Of a stretch of DNA of 21,291 nucleotides, positions 13,241 through 21,236 are shown piece by piece; position 1 is the first letter of the stretch, and each line of letters begins with the position of its first letter. The notes under the pieces were generated by a model that worked only from the letters and a program-made list of their open reading frames with translations, had not been told where the DNA came from and did no database searches. The stretch spans positions 1 through 21,291 of the forward strand of contig CAMYCX010000016.1 in the NCBI GenBank assembly GCA_947254705.1, written 5' to 3'. A program made the translations under genes and the position numbers. This stretch comes from an uncultured Veillonellaceae bacterium. Lineage in GTDB: Bacteria; Bacillota; Negativicutes; Veillonellales; Negativicoccaceae.

Positions 13241-14277
13241 CGAAAGAAGCGTTGACATACGCGGCGGCGGGGGTCAATATCGATGCGGGCAACCGCGCCG
13301 TAGCACTGATGAAAGACAGTGTGCGGGCGACATATACCGACGGCGTGTTGGGTGATGTCGGCGGATTCGGGGGATTGTTTTCTCTGGCGGCCTGCGGGCA
13401 TCCCGATACGGTGCTGGTCGCCGGTACGGACGGTGTCGGCACGAAGTTGCGTCTAGCGATTGACTTGCAGCGGCATGATACCATCGGGCAGGACTGCGTG
13501 GCGATGTCGGTGAACGATATCCTCGTGCAGGGCGCGACACCGCTGTTTTTCCTTGACTATATTGCCACGGGCGAGTTGCAGCCGGAGCAGATTGCCGCGA
13601 TCGTCAAAGGGGTCGCCGCCGCGTGCCGTGAATCGGGCTGTGCGCTGCTCGGCGGAGAAACCGCGGAGATGGCGGGATTTTACGCGGCGGGAGATTACGA
13701 CTTGGCCGGTTTTGCGGTCGGGGCCGTGCCACGGGATCGCGTGATTACGGGAGAAACGATTGCCGTCGGTGATGTCGTGTTGGGGTTGCCGTCGTCGGGC
13801 GTCCATTCCAACGGCTACTCGCTGGTGCGGGAAATCATTGCTCGCGAGCATCTTGACTTGACACGGGAATACGGCGACTTGGGCGCGCCGCTCGGCGATG
13901 CCCTGCTGACACCGACACGGTTGTATGTCCAGGCGGTGGCGCCGTTGTTTGAACGGTTTGCGGTGAAAGGGATCGTTCATATTACGGGCGGCGGCTTTTA
14001 TGATAATATTCCGCGGGTACTGCCGGACGGACTCGGTGTCAGCATCGACCCCGACAGCTATCCGATGCCGCCGATTTTCCCGTTGCTGGCGTCATGGGGC
14101 AATGTGACACGGCGGGAAATGTATCGTACTTTCAATATGGGACTGGGTATGCTGCTGATTGCATCGCCCGATGAAGCCGATCGGATCGCGGCGGATTTGA
14201 CGGCACGCGGAGAAGCGGTCTACACGGTCGGACGGGTAACGGACAGCGGTACCGTCGACATCGGAGGGATCGCATGA
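13237..14277 (+). CDS. purM: Phosphoribosylaminoimidazole synthetase (AIR synthetase)
   Basis: 346 residues, normal size. It closes the imidazole ring of FGAM with ATP to give AIR. The N-terminus has the AAAGVNIDAGNRAV start and GFGGLFSL (43-50). G63-T-D-G-V-G-T-K70 is the ATP/metal loop shared with PurL. Later CVAMSVNDILVQGATPLFFLDY, LLGGETAEMAGFY, GLPSSGVHSNGYSLVR and ITGGGFYDNIPR complete the pattern. AAGGAGGAGAG precedes the ATG. It overlaps purF and purN by ATGA on each side. Its substrate FGAM must come from a PurL/PurQ/PurS enzyme encoded elsewhere. Confidence 0.97.
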   Translation: MTKEALTYAAAGVNIDAGNRAVALMKDSVRATYTDGVLGDVGGFGGLFSLAACGHPDTVLVAGTDGVGTKLRLAIDLQRHDTIGQDCVAMSVNDILVQGATPLFFLDYIATGELQPEQIAAIVKGVAAACRESGCALLGGETAEMAGFYAAGDYDLAGFAVGAVPRDRVITGETIAVGDVVLGLPSSGVHSNGYSLVREIIAREHLDLTREYGDLGAPLGDALLTPTRLYVQAVAPLFERFAVKGIVHITGGGFYDNIPRVLPDGLGVSIDPDSYPMPPIFPLLASWGNVTRREMYRTFNMGLGMLLIASPDEADRIAADLTARGEAVYTVGRVTDSGTVDIGGIA

Positions 14278-14891
14278 AACGGATTGCCATTTTCGCGTCC
14301 GGACGCGGGTCCAATGCGGAAGCGATTATCCGAGCGTGTCGTGACGGCGAGATTGACGGGGAGGTCGTACTCGTGTTGAGCGATTGTCCCGATGCTCCCG
14401 TGCTGGCGAAAGCGGAGCATTACGGGATCCGCGCCGTCGGGATCGATCCGAAGAATTTCGCCAATAAAGTGGACTATGAAAGTCATTTATTACGACTGCT
14501 GTCGGAAGCGGCGGCGGACTTGGTATGTCTGGCGGGATATATGCGTCTTATCGGCGCGTTGCTGCTGGGCGCGTATCGGCGGCGTATTTTGAATATTCAC
14601 CCGTCGCTGCTGCCGTCGTTCCCCGGACTGCGGGCGCAGGCACAGGCGTTGGCGGCGGGAGTCAAAGTGTCCGGTTGTACGGTGCATTTCATTGACGCCG
14701 GCATGGATACGGGGCCGATCGTTGCACAGACGGCGGTCGCCGTGTACGATGACGATACGGAAGACAGTTTGAGTGAGCGGATTTTGTCGGTCGAGCATCC
14801 GACCTATGTCCGAGCGGTGGCGGCGTATTGTCGCGGTGAACTGCGTTGGCAAGGCGAGCGGATCGTCGGCATGCATAAGGAGGAACTATGA
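14274..14891 (+). CDS. purN: GAR transformylase (10-formyl-THF dependent)
   Basis: 205 residues. It transfers the formyl group of 10-formyltetrahydrofolate to GAR, giving FGAR. Phosphate site G10-R-G-S-N14; catalytic set N107, H109 (NIHPSLLPSFPG), H138 and D145 (VHFIDAGMDTGPIV), which line up with E. coli N106, H108, H137 and D144. This is the folate-dependent PurN and not the formate-dependent PurT. GGAGGG lies six bases before the ATG. Coupled to purM and purH by four-base overlaps. Confidence 0.97.
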   Translation: MKRIAIFASGRGSNAEAIIRACRDGEIDGEVVLVLSDCPDAPVLAKAEHYGIRAVGIDPKNFANKVDYESHLLRLLSEAAADLVCLAGYMRLIGALLLGAYRRRILNIHPSLLPSFPGLRAQAQALAAGVKVSGCTVHFIDAGMDTGPIVAQTAVAVYDDDTEDSLSERILSVEHPTYVRAVAAYCRGELRWQGERIVGMHKEEL

Positions 14892-16417
14892 AACGGCGGG
14901 CATTATTGAGCGTAGCGGATAAAACGGGCCTGATCGAATTGGCACGGGCATTGACGGCGCTGGGCTGGGAACTTGTCTCCACGGGCGGCACGTTGCAGGC
15001 ATTGCAGGCGGCGGGCATTGACGCCGTCGGGGTCGATGCGGTAACGGCATCGCCGGAGATGCTCGGCGGACGGGTCAAGACTCTGCATCCGATGATTCAT
15101 GCGGGCATTTTGGCGCGGCGCGATGTCGCTGACGATATGGCGACACTGGCGACACGGGGCATTGTGCCGATTGATCTTGTGGCGGTAAACCTGTATCCGT
15201 TTGCGGAAACGATCGCCCGGCCGGGCGTTACGCGAGCGGAGGCCATCGAGCAGATCGACATCGGCGGGCCGACGATGGTGCGAGCGGCCGCGAAAAACTA
15301 TGCGGGTGTCAGTATCCTGACATCGCCGACTCAGTATGCGGAATGTATTCGCCGCTTGCAGGACGATACGGTCGATGAAGCGTATCGTTTCGATTTGGCA
15401 CGGGCTGCCTTTGTGCATACCGCCGATTATGACGCGCGCATTGCGGCCTACTTGGCAGGAGAAGCGGAGCCGAACGAAGAATTTCCCGCTGTATGGGCAC
15501 CGCGATACGAACGGCAGGAGATTTTGCGCTACGGCGAAAACCCGCATCAACGCGCGGCCTTTTATCGCGATACGCAGGCAACGGGCGGCTTGGCATATGC
15601 CCGTCAACTGCACGGCAAATCCTTATCTTACAACAACTTGGCCGACACCGACGCGGCATGGCAACTTGCCTCTTCACTGTCGGGGGTCGGTTGTGCTATT
15701 ATTAAACATACGAACCCCTGCGGAACGGCGTTGGGTGCGACAGCGGAAGAAGCCTTTGCGCGCGCTTTTGCCGCGGATGACGTATCGGCATACGGCGGGA
15801 TTGTCGCATGCAATACCGTTGTAGATCTGGCAGCCGCACAGCGGATGCGCCCGATCTTCTTTGAAGTCATCATTGCACCGCAGTTTACCGACGACGCGCG
15901 GGCGCTTCTCAGCGAAAAGAAAAATCTGCGTTTGCTGGAAGCGACACCGCCGGCGGATCGGTACCAGCTCAAGACCGTATCCGGGGGATTATTGGTGCAG
16001 GAAACAGATGCCGAAGAAGACGATGAATCGACATGGGAAGTCGTCACGCATCGGGCACCGACAGAAGCGGAATATGCGGCATTGCGCTTGGCGTGGACGG
16101 TCGTTCGTCACGTGAAGTCCAATGCGATTGTAGTCAGCAATGCGGAAGCGACGCTCGGTATCGGCGCGGGACAGATGAACCGTGTCGGTGCGGCGCAAAT
16201 CGCCTTGCAAGCGGCGGGAGAAGCGGCCCGAGGCGCGGCGTTGGCATCGGATGCGTTCTTCCCCTTCGGAGATACCGTCGAAGCGGCGGCGGCCGCGGGT
16301 ATTACCGCCATCATTCAGCCGGGCGGGTCGATTCGCGATGCCGAATCGATTGAAGCGGCAAATGCGGCGGGCATCGCCATGGTATGCACCGGGCGGCGGC
16401 ACTTCCGGCACGGTTGA
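14888..16417 (+). CDS. purH: Bifunctional AICAR transformylase / IMP cyclohydrolase
   Basis: 509 residues, standard for the bifunctional enzyme. It formylates AICAR with 10-formyl-THF and closes the ring to IMP. The N-terminal cyclohydrolase domain (about 1-195) begins ALLSVADKTGLIELARAL and carries STGGT and GGRVKTLHPMIHAGIL. The transformylase domain starts at RYGENPHQ and includes K273-H-T-N-P-C-G279 and SDAFFPFGD with IQPGGSIRD near the end; the catalytic Lys-His pair is present. AAGGAGGAACT precedes the ATG. It overlaps purN by four bases and leads purD by 23. Confidence 0.97.
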   Translation: MKRRALLSVADKTGLIELARALTALGWELVSTGGTLQALQAAGIDAVGVDAVTASPEMLGGRVKTLHPMIHAGILARRDVADDMATLATRGIVPIDLVAVNLYPFAETIARPGVTRAEAIEQIDIGGPTMVRAAAKNYAGVSILTSPTQYAECIRRLQDDTVDEAYRFDLARAAFVHTADYDARIAAYLAGEAEPNEEFPAVWAPRYERQEILRYGENPHQRAAFYRDTQATGGLAYARQLHGKSLSYNNLADTDAAWQLASSLSGVGCAIIKHTNPCGTALGATAEEAFARAFAADDVSAYGGIVACNTVVDLAAAQRMRPIFFEVIIAPQFTDDARALLSEKKNLRLLEATPPADRYQLKTVSGGLLVQETDAEEDDESTWEVVTHRAPTEAEYAALRLAWTVVRHVKSNAIVVSNAEATLGIGAGQMNRVGAAQIALQAAGEAARGAALASDAFFPFGDTVEAAAAAGITAIIQPGGSIRDAESIEAANAAGIAMVCTGRRHFRHG

Positions 16418-16440
16418 TTACGGAAAGGACAGGCAGTGAC

Positions 16441-17718
16441 ATGAAAGTAGTACTAATCGGCGGCGGCGGTCGTGAACATGCCTTGGCATTAAAATTAAAG
16501 CAGAGTCGAGCGGTCGATGAGATTGTCGTCATCCCGGGCGGATACGGCATGCACGATGCGGCGGACAGCTTGCCCGTGACATGGACGGACGCGGAAGAAT
16601 TGGCGGACATCATCGCAGGTCAGTCCCCGGATCTGGTCATCATCGGCAATGAAGCGCCGTTGGTGGCGGGGATTGTCGATGTGCTGACGGCACGGGGCAT
16701 TCCGGCGTTTGGGCCGACACAGGCGGCGGCACGGATTGAAAGTTCCAAGGTTTTTGCCAAGGAATTGATGAAAAAATACCATATCCCGACAGCGGGATTT
16801 GCCTCGTTTACCAATCCCGGTCGTGCCAAGACATACTTGGTCCGCAAACCGGCTCCCTTTGTCGTCAAGGCGGACGGATTGGCACAGGGCAAAGGCGTGA
16901 TTATCGCCAAAGACAATGCGGAAGCACAGGCGGCTATCGATCTGATCCTGCGTGACCGCAAATTCGGCAGCGCCGGACAGACGATCGTGATTGAAGAATT
17001 CATGGAAGGTCGCGAAGTCAGCCTGTTGGCATTTGTAGACGGCGAAACGGTCGTACCGATGATTCCCGCACAGGATTACAAGCGGCTCGGCGATCAAAAC
17101 CAAGGCCCCAATACCGGCGGTATGGGATCGATTGCACCGGTCCGGATGAGTAAAGAAGAATACGAAGCGGCGGTGGAAACAATTTTGAAACCGACCGCCA
17201 AGGCGCTGGTTGAGGAAGGCTGCCCCTTCCGCGGCGTACTGTATGCGGGATTGATGCTGACGGCGGAAGGGCCGAAAGTGGTCGAATTTAACTGCCGCTT
17301 CGGCGATCCCGAAGCACAGGTACTGCTCGCGCTCATGGACAATGATTTGGGCGAAGTATTGCAGCAAATCATGGACGGGCATTTGGCCGACGTCAAACTG
17401 ACATGGAGCAAGCGGGCGGCAGTCTGCCTGGTGGCGGCCTCCTTCGGCTATCCGCAGCAAGTATACAAGGGCGATCGGATTACGGGTATTGACGATGCGG
17501 CGGCCATGCCGGACGTCCGCGTGTGCCATGCGGCGACACGCTACATTGACGGCTCGTATTGCACGGACGGCGGGCGGGTACTCAACGTCGTCGCCGTACG
17601 TGACGACATGGCGACCGCCAAACAGGCGGCCTATGAAGCACTCGAATGCATTCACTTTGAAGGCATGCAATACCGAACGGACATTGCCGACGACGAATTG
17701 GAACGGATTTCACGATGA
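16441..17718 (+). CDS. purD: Phosphoribosylamine-glycine ligase (GAR synthetase)
   Basis: 425 residues. It joins phosphoribosylamine and glycine with ATP to give GAR, the step after PurF. N-terminal G7-G-G-G-R-E-H-A motif, then GNEAPLVAGIVD and FGPTQAAARIESSKVFAKELM. The ATP-grasp core includes PFVVKADGLAQGKGVIIA, IVIEEFMEGREVSLLAFVDG, the DYKRLGDQNQGPNTGGMGSIAPV loop and VVEFNCRFGDPEAQV. ATG at 16441 starts the family N-terminus; the frame is open 19 codons upstream but that part overlaps purH. AAGGACAGG lies upstream. The stop overlaps the DUF456 gene by ATGA. Confidence 0.97.
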   Translation: MKVVLIGGGGREHALALKLKQSRAVDEIVVIPGGYGMHDAADSLPVTWTDAEELADIIAGQSPDLVIIGNEAPLVAGIVDVLTARGIPAFGPTQAAARIESSKVFAKELMKKYHIPTAGFASFTNPGRAKTYLVRKPAPFVVKADGLAQGKGVIIAKDNAEAQAAIDLILRDRKFGSAGQTIVIEEFMEGREVSLLAFVDGETVVPMIPAQDYKRLGDQNQGPNTGGMGSIAPVRMSKEEYEAAVETILKPTAKALVEEGCPFRGVLYAGLMLTAEGPKVVEFNCRFGDPEAQVLLALMDNDLGEVLQQIMDGHLADVKLTWSKRAAVCLVAASFGYPQQVYKGDRITGIDDAAAMPDVRVCHAATRYIDGSYCTDGGRVLNVVAVRDDMATAKQAAYEALECIHFEGMQYRTDIADDELERISR

Positions 17719-18233
17719 GCGTACTGTTGGCATGCGTGGCGGTCATATTGGTGCTGATCTGTCTGCTGGGAACGGCGGCGGGTCTGCCCGGCAACTATGC
17801 CATGATGATTGTGCTGCCGCTCTTCGGCTGGCTGACGGATTTTGCGTGGATGAGCAGCTTGGAAACGGCATGGCTGGTCGGCGCATTGCTCGCCGGTGAA
17901 GTGATCGAAGCCGTGGCCGGCATGATCGGCGCGGGGCGCGCGCGGGCAAGTTGGCGTACCCGCCTGTGGACGGTCGGCGGCGGGATTATCGGCGGGATCG
18001 TCGGTACCTTTGTGATCCCGGTGGCGGGATCGTTCATCGGTCTGTTGGCGGGGGTATTTCTCGGCGCCTTTATCAGTGTTTGGCAAGAACGGCGTGACCT
18101 GCGCCGAGCACGGGAAGTCGCATGGAGTGCCGCCCTCGGTCAGCTGATCGGCACCGGCACGAAAGTCGTCATCGCCATCGGAGTGTGGGGGTATCTCGTA
18201 GTGGCACTGATTCGCCAAGCGTGGGCCTCCTGA
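17715..18233 (+). CDS. DUF456 family membrane protein
   Basis: 172 residues, about four to five hydrophobic segments. It matches DUF456: the N-terminal LLGTAAGLPGNYAMMIVLPLFGWLTD, the charged cytoplasmic stretch GAGRARASWRTRLW, and the glycine-rich GGGIIGGIVGTFVIPVAGSFIGLLAGVFLGAF pair of helices, in which GxxxG-like spacing suggests tight packing. No function is established for the family. It is the last gene of the purine operon and its ATG sits in the purD stop, with only a weak ribosome site (GGATTT), so it is likely made by coupled translation. A link to purine metabolism, or to transport, is context only. Confidence 0.82.
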   Translation: MSVLLACVAVILVLICLLGTAAGLPGNYAMMIVLPLFGWLTDFAWMSSLETAWLVGALLAGEVIEAVAGMIGAGRARASWRTRLWTVGGGIIGGIVGTFVIPVAGSFIGLLAGVFLGAFISVWQERRDLRRAREVAWSAALGQLIGTGTKVVIAIGVWGYLVVALIRQAWAS

Positions 18234-18264
18234 TCCTTTGAAAGCGATATCAATACGAAAATAT

Positions 18265-18298
18265 AAACGACGCACGGAGACATTCGTGCGTCGTTTTG
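18265..18298 (+). terminator. Terminator of the purine operon
   Basis: AAACGACGCACG (18265-18276) pairs with CGTGCGTCGTTT (18285-18296), 12 bases, loop eight, then TTGTTG. It begins 31 bases after the DUF456 stop codon. Confidence 0.85.
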
Positions 18299-18637
18299 TT
18301 GTCGATGTATTCAGTATCGTTTTGATGTCTTGCAACTGTATGCTTTTGTCCGTTTTGCGTCGTCGTGCTGCCGGTGCGTGGTGGTGGCTGCGTTCGTCGT
18401 TGAGTACGGCAACGTCGTACGGCGCCGGTTTTAAGCGTAATGCGTCATGGATCATGTGGCGCGTTTGGTTTTGTCGCTGACCAATCCGGGGCTGGTCCAT
18501 ACGAGCGTCATGACACACGGTGCGGGAACTGCGGCATCCACGGCCGCGGCACCATTGCCGAAGGCGGCGCACAGCACAAATGCAACGGCATATACTATCG
18601 GGAAAACGGACGGAGAAAAAATAAAATAATTTAGCCC
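18299..18637 (-). pseudogene. Gap without a convincing gene; possible secreted-protein remnant
   Basis: This 340-base stretch between the purine terminator and the next promoter has no ORF with a start, ribosome site and plausible protein. On the minus strand, one frame running from about 18624 to a TGA near 18453 reads like an export signal: VFPIVYAVAFVLCAAFG, then NGAAAVDAAVPAPCV and on to KTKRAT-stop. It has no ATG, GTG or TTG at a suitable place, and the frames after the stop are broken or run into the terminator. All three plus frames are also partly open, as expected by chance in GC-rich DNA. A decayed gene is possible; nothing else is seen. Confidence 0.25.
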
Positions 18638-18666
18638 TTTACTTTTTTACCAAGATAAAGTATAAT
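18638..18666 (+). promoter_or_regulatory. Promoter of the amino-acid ABC importer operon
   Basis: -35 TTTACT at 18638-18643, 17-base spacer, perfect -10 TATAAT at 18661-18666, in an AT-rich patch. Start near 18673 leaves a leader of about 74 bases. The leader can fold CGGCA/TGCCG around an imperfect stem but shows no known riboswitch. Confidence 0.7.
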
Positions 18667-18746
18667 GATATCCATCAACGGAAACAGCGGCATGTATGTC
18701 TGCGGACGATACGGTGCCGGAGTGAAACGAACAGGAGGTCGGATCA

Positions 18747-19550
18747 ATGAATTGGAAGAAGTTAGCGGTGACCGCATTGCTCGGATTGGGTGTTATCGGT
18801 GTATTGGCCGGTTGCGGCGGCAGCGGTGATGCCGGGCCGAAGGAGTTGCCGAAAAAAGTAGTGGTCGGGCTTGACGATAATTTCCCGCCGATGGGGTTCC
18901 GCGATGAAAACGGTACGTTGACGGGATTTGATATCGAGTTGGCGAAAGAGATCGGTAAACGGGCGGGGATTGAGATGGAGTTTAAACCCATCGACTGGTC
19001 AACGAAAGAAGCGGAGCTCGCCGCCAAGCGGGTGGATTTGCTTTGGAACGGCTTGACGATCACGCCGCAGCGGGCGGAAAAAATTCTTTTCTCGGAAACG
19101 TACATGTATAACGATCAGATTATCGTGACGTTGGCCGATCGTAACGATATCGGCTCGATTAACGATCTGAGCGGCATGACGGTCGCGACGCAGGAAGGCG
19201 GTACGGGGATCGATGCGCTGGTCAAGTTGCCGGATTTGCAAAAGTCGTTTAAGGAGTTGCGTTTGTACGGCGTGTACACGGATGCGTTGATGGATTTGGA
19301 GATCGGCCGTGTGGATGCGGTGTTGGTGGACGGCGTCGTGGGGCGTTACTACATGACGAAGAAGCCGGGCGTATTCAAGGAGTTGCCGGAGATATTGGCG
19401 ACGGAAGAGTACGGCGTGGGTATGCGCAAGGATAATGCTAAGTTGAAACAGGCGATTGACAAGGCGATTGCCGAAATCCGTACGGACGGTACGGGGGCGG
19501 CACTCGGCGATAAGTGGTTCGGCCGTGACGTAATGAATCACAAGCAATGA
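18747..19550 (+). CDS. Amino-acid ABC transporter, substrate-binding lipoprotein
   Basis: 267 residues. Signal peptide with lipobox L20-A-G-C23, so the mature protein is lipid-anchored after cleavage. The rest is a family 3 solute-binding protein: VVVGLDDNFPPMGFRDENGTLTGFDIELAKEIGKRAG at about 38-74, then WNGLTITPQRAEKILFSETYM. The Arg in TPQRAE is the residue that binds the substrate carboxylate in this family, and the VATQEGGTG and DAVLVDGVVGRYY segments form the second half of the cleft. The ligand is a polar amino acid or cystine-like compound; sequence alone does not settle it. AGGAGGT lies eight bases before the ATG. Permease and ATPase genes follow directly. Confidence 0.93.
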   Translation: MNWKKLAVTALLGLGVIGVLAGCGGSGDAGPKELPKKVVVGLDDNFPPMGFRDENGTLTGFDIELAKEIGKRAGIEMEFKPIDWSTKEAELAAKRVDLLWNGLTITPQRAEKILFSETYMYNDQIIVTLADRNDIGSINDLSGMTVATQEGGTGIDALVKLPDLQKSFKELRLYGVYTDALMDLEIGRVDAVLVDGVVGRYYMTKKPGVFKELPEILATEEYGVGMRKDNAKLKQAIDKAIAEIRTDGTGAALGDKWFGRDVMNHKQ

Positions 19551-19568
19551 GGGGGTTAAGCAACCTTG

Positions 19569-20222
19569 ATGGAGTATATCGTATCCATTACCCCGACGTT
19601 GTTGTCGGGGTTGGAGATAACGGGAGAAATATTTTTTCTGACGATTGTGTTATCGTTACCGCTGGGCGTACTGTTGGCGATTCTTCGCCTCGGCCGGTGG
19701 CGGGCGGTGCGCCATGCGGTCGCGACGTATATTTATGTCATGCGCGGTACGCCGCTGATGTTGCAGATTCTGTTCATCTATTACGGATTGCCGTTGCTGC
19801 CGGGCGTGGAAATTCAGTTCGGTGACTTTACGGCGGCGATGATTGCGTTCGTCGCGAACTATGCGGCATATTTTGCGGAAATCTTCCGTGGCGGGATTCA
19901 GTCTATTTCTCGCGGTCAGTATGAAGGAGCAAAGGTGCTCGGTATGACGTACGGACAGACGATGCGGCATGTCGTGTTGCCGCAGGTCGTCAAGCGGGTG
20001 TTGGCGCCGGTCGGTAATGAAACCATCACGTTGCTCAAAGATACCTCGTTGGTGTATGTGTTGGCGATGAATGATCTCATGCGGATGACGCGCAGCGTCG
20101 TTCAGCGTGATTTCGATACGACGGCATTTTTCGTTGCCGGTGTGATTTATTTATTCTGTACATTTATCCTGACGCGTATTTTGACGCGGCTCGAGCGGCA
20201 TTATGCGGTGTATGAGGAGTAG
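19569..20222 (+). CDS. Amino-acid ABC transporter permease (HisM/GlnP type)
   Basis: 217 residues, about five transmembrane helices. The His/Glu/Gln/Arg permease pattern is clear: TLLSGLEITGEIFFLTIVLSLPLGVLLAILRL at the N-terminus, YIYVMRGTPLMLQILFIYYGLP, and the EAA loop EIFRGGIQSISRGQYEGAKVLGMTYGQTMRHVVLPQ, which docks on the ATPase. It probably acts as a homodimer since only one permease gene is present. ATG at 19569 is preceded by an in-frame TTG at 19566; GAGGGGG lies 12 or so bases upstream, a long spacing for either. It follows the binding-protein gene by 18 bases. Confidence 0.95.
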   Translation: MEYIVSITPTLLSGLEITGEIFFLTIVLSLPLGVLLAILRLGRWRAVRHAVATYIYVMRGTPLMLQILFIYYGLPLLPGVEIQFGDFTAAMIAFVANYAAYFAEIFRGGIQSISRGQYEGAKVLGMTYGQTMRHVVLPQVVKRVLAPVGNETITLLKDTSLVYVLAMNDLMRMTRSVVQRDFDTTAFFVAGVIYLFCTFILTRILTRLERHYAVYEE

Positions 20223-20230
20223 GAGGCGCC

Positions 20231-20995
20231 ATGGCTTGTATTGAGATGCATGACATTCACAAATCATTCGGCGCGGGCGAAGTGTTGCGCGGTTGCAGTC
20301 TCGTTCGTGAGCGGGGCGGGGTGACTTCGATCATCGGACCGTCGGGCAGCGGGAAAAGCACGTTTTTGCGCTGTTTATGCCACTTGGAAACCATTGATCG
20401 AGGTACGATTTCCGTGGACGGAGAGATATTGGCGCAGGACACGCCGACGGGCAGCCGCTATGCCGATGCGGCGACATTGCGTCGAATCTGCGGGAAAATG
20501 GGAATGGTGTTTCAGCAATTCAATCTGTTTCCTCATATGACGGTTCTCGAGAATCTGATGATTGCCCCGCAGGTCGTGCAGGGACACGATCCGGCGGAAA
20601 TATTGCCGCGCGCGGAAGCGCAGTTGGAGCGGGTCGGACTGTATGCGAAACGGGACGTCTATCCGAGTCGCTTGTCGGGCGGGCAAAAGCAGCGGGTCGC
20701 GATTGCCCGTGCACTGATGATGGAACCGGATATTATGTTGTTTGACGAACCGACGTCGGCACTGGATCCCGAATTGACGGGCGAAGTGTTGAAAACGATT
20801 CAGCGGTTGGCGGAGGAAAAGATGACGATGATTATCGTCACGCACGAGATGAATTTCGCTCGGCGCGTCGCCGATCGGGTACTTTTCATGGTGGACGGCA
20901 CCGTGGCGGAGGAAGGTACGCCGGATGATATTTTTGATCATCCGCAACAGGAACGGACGCAGGCGTTTTTGTCCTCGATGATCGGGGAGCGTTAA
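20231..20995 (+). CDS. Amino-acid ABC transporter ATP-binding protein (GlnQ type)
   Basis: 254 residues. Walker A G36-P-S-G-S-G-K-S-T44, Q-loop Q95/Q96 in MVFQQFNLFPH, signature L148-S-G-G-Q-K-Q154, Walker B I168-M-L-F-D-E-P173, D-loop SALDPE, and switch H205 in VTHEM. The FNLFPHMTVLENLMIAP run is characteristic of polar amino-acid importers. It drives the importer from the cytoplasmic face. AGGAGG overlaps the permease stop and lies four bases before the ATG. The gene closes the operon. Confidence 0.96.
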   Translation: MACIEMHDIHKSFGAGEVLRGCSLVRERGGVTSIIGPSGSGKSTFLRCLCHLETIDRGTISVDGEILAQDTPTGSRYADAATLRRICGKMGMVFQQFNLFPHMTVLENLMIAPQVVQGHDPAEILPRAEAQLERVGLYAKRDVYPSRLSGGQKQRVAIARALMMEPDIMLFDEPTSALDPELTGEVLKTIQRLAEEKMTMIIVTHEMNFARRVADRVLFMVDGTVAEEGTPDDIFDHPQQERTQAFLSSMIGER

Positions 20996-21017
20996 GTGAC
21001 GAAACGGATAGAAATAC

Positions 21018-21053
21018 ATGACAAATAACCGCCTGCGGGCGGTTATTTGTCAT
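21018..21053 (+). terminator. Perfect 16-bp hairpin after the ABC operon
   Basis: ATGACAAATAACCGCC (21018-21033) and GGCGGTTATTTGTCAT (21038-21053) pair fully around loop TGCG. There is no separate T run; the T-rich part lies within the right arm. It starts 23 bases after the ATPase stop codon and probably ends that transcript, perhaps with partial read-through. Confidence 0.65.
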
Positions 21054-21112
21054 ACGGACGAAGCGGTGGCGGCGATGCGCGAGAACGGAAATGATCAGTT
21101 GCCGAAAAAGGC

Positions 21113-21141
21113 TTGCAATTTGACGGTGACTTGGCTATAAT
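21113..21141 (+). promoter_or_regulatory. Promoter of the tRNA-Asn/tRNA-Glu operon
   Basis: -35 TTGCAA at 21113-21118, 17-base spacer, perfect -10 TATAAT at 21136-21141. The nearby TTGACG at 21120 is only 10 bases from the -10 and is rejected as its partner. Start near 21148, nine bases before the tRNA. Confidence 0.78.
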
Positions 21142-21156
21142 AGGATATGTTCCTAT

Positions 21157-21232
21157 TCCCTGATAGCTCAGTCGGTAGAGCAATCGGCTGTTAACCGATC
21201 GGTCGTAGGTTCGAGTCCTACTCAGGGAGCCA
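21157..21232 (+). tRNA. tRNA-Asn, anticodon GUU
   Basis: 76 bases. Acceptor TCCCTGA pairs with TCAGGGA; discriminator G; CCA encoded at 21230-21232. D arm TAGCTCAGTCGGTAGAGCA; anticodon arm ATCGG-CTGTTAA-CCGAT gives GTT; T arm has GTAGGTTCGAGTCCTAC. First gene of a tRNA operon. Confidence 0.98.
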
Positions 21233-21236
21233 CGGA

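Noticed and set aside
16495..17670. 391-codon minus-strand open frame opposite purD
   Set aside because: Complete PurD motifs are on the plus strand; the antisense product is His/Arg/Phe-rich without domains.
18238..18480. 80-codon plus-strand frame after DUF456
   Set aside because: It contains the strong terminator 18265-18298 near its start and has no ribosome binding site.
17652..18572. 306-codon minus-strand frame across DUF456 and the following gap
   Set aside because: It runs through the purine-operon terminator and is antisense to DUF456; only its first part falls in the gap, and that has no motif.
21120..21141. TTGACG as -35 for the tRNA-Asn promoter
   Set aside because: It is only 10 bases from TATAAT; TTGCAA at 21113 gives the correct 17-base spacing.
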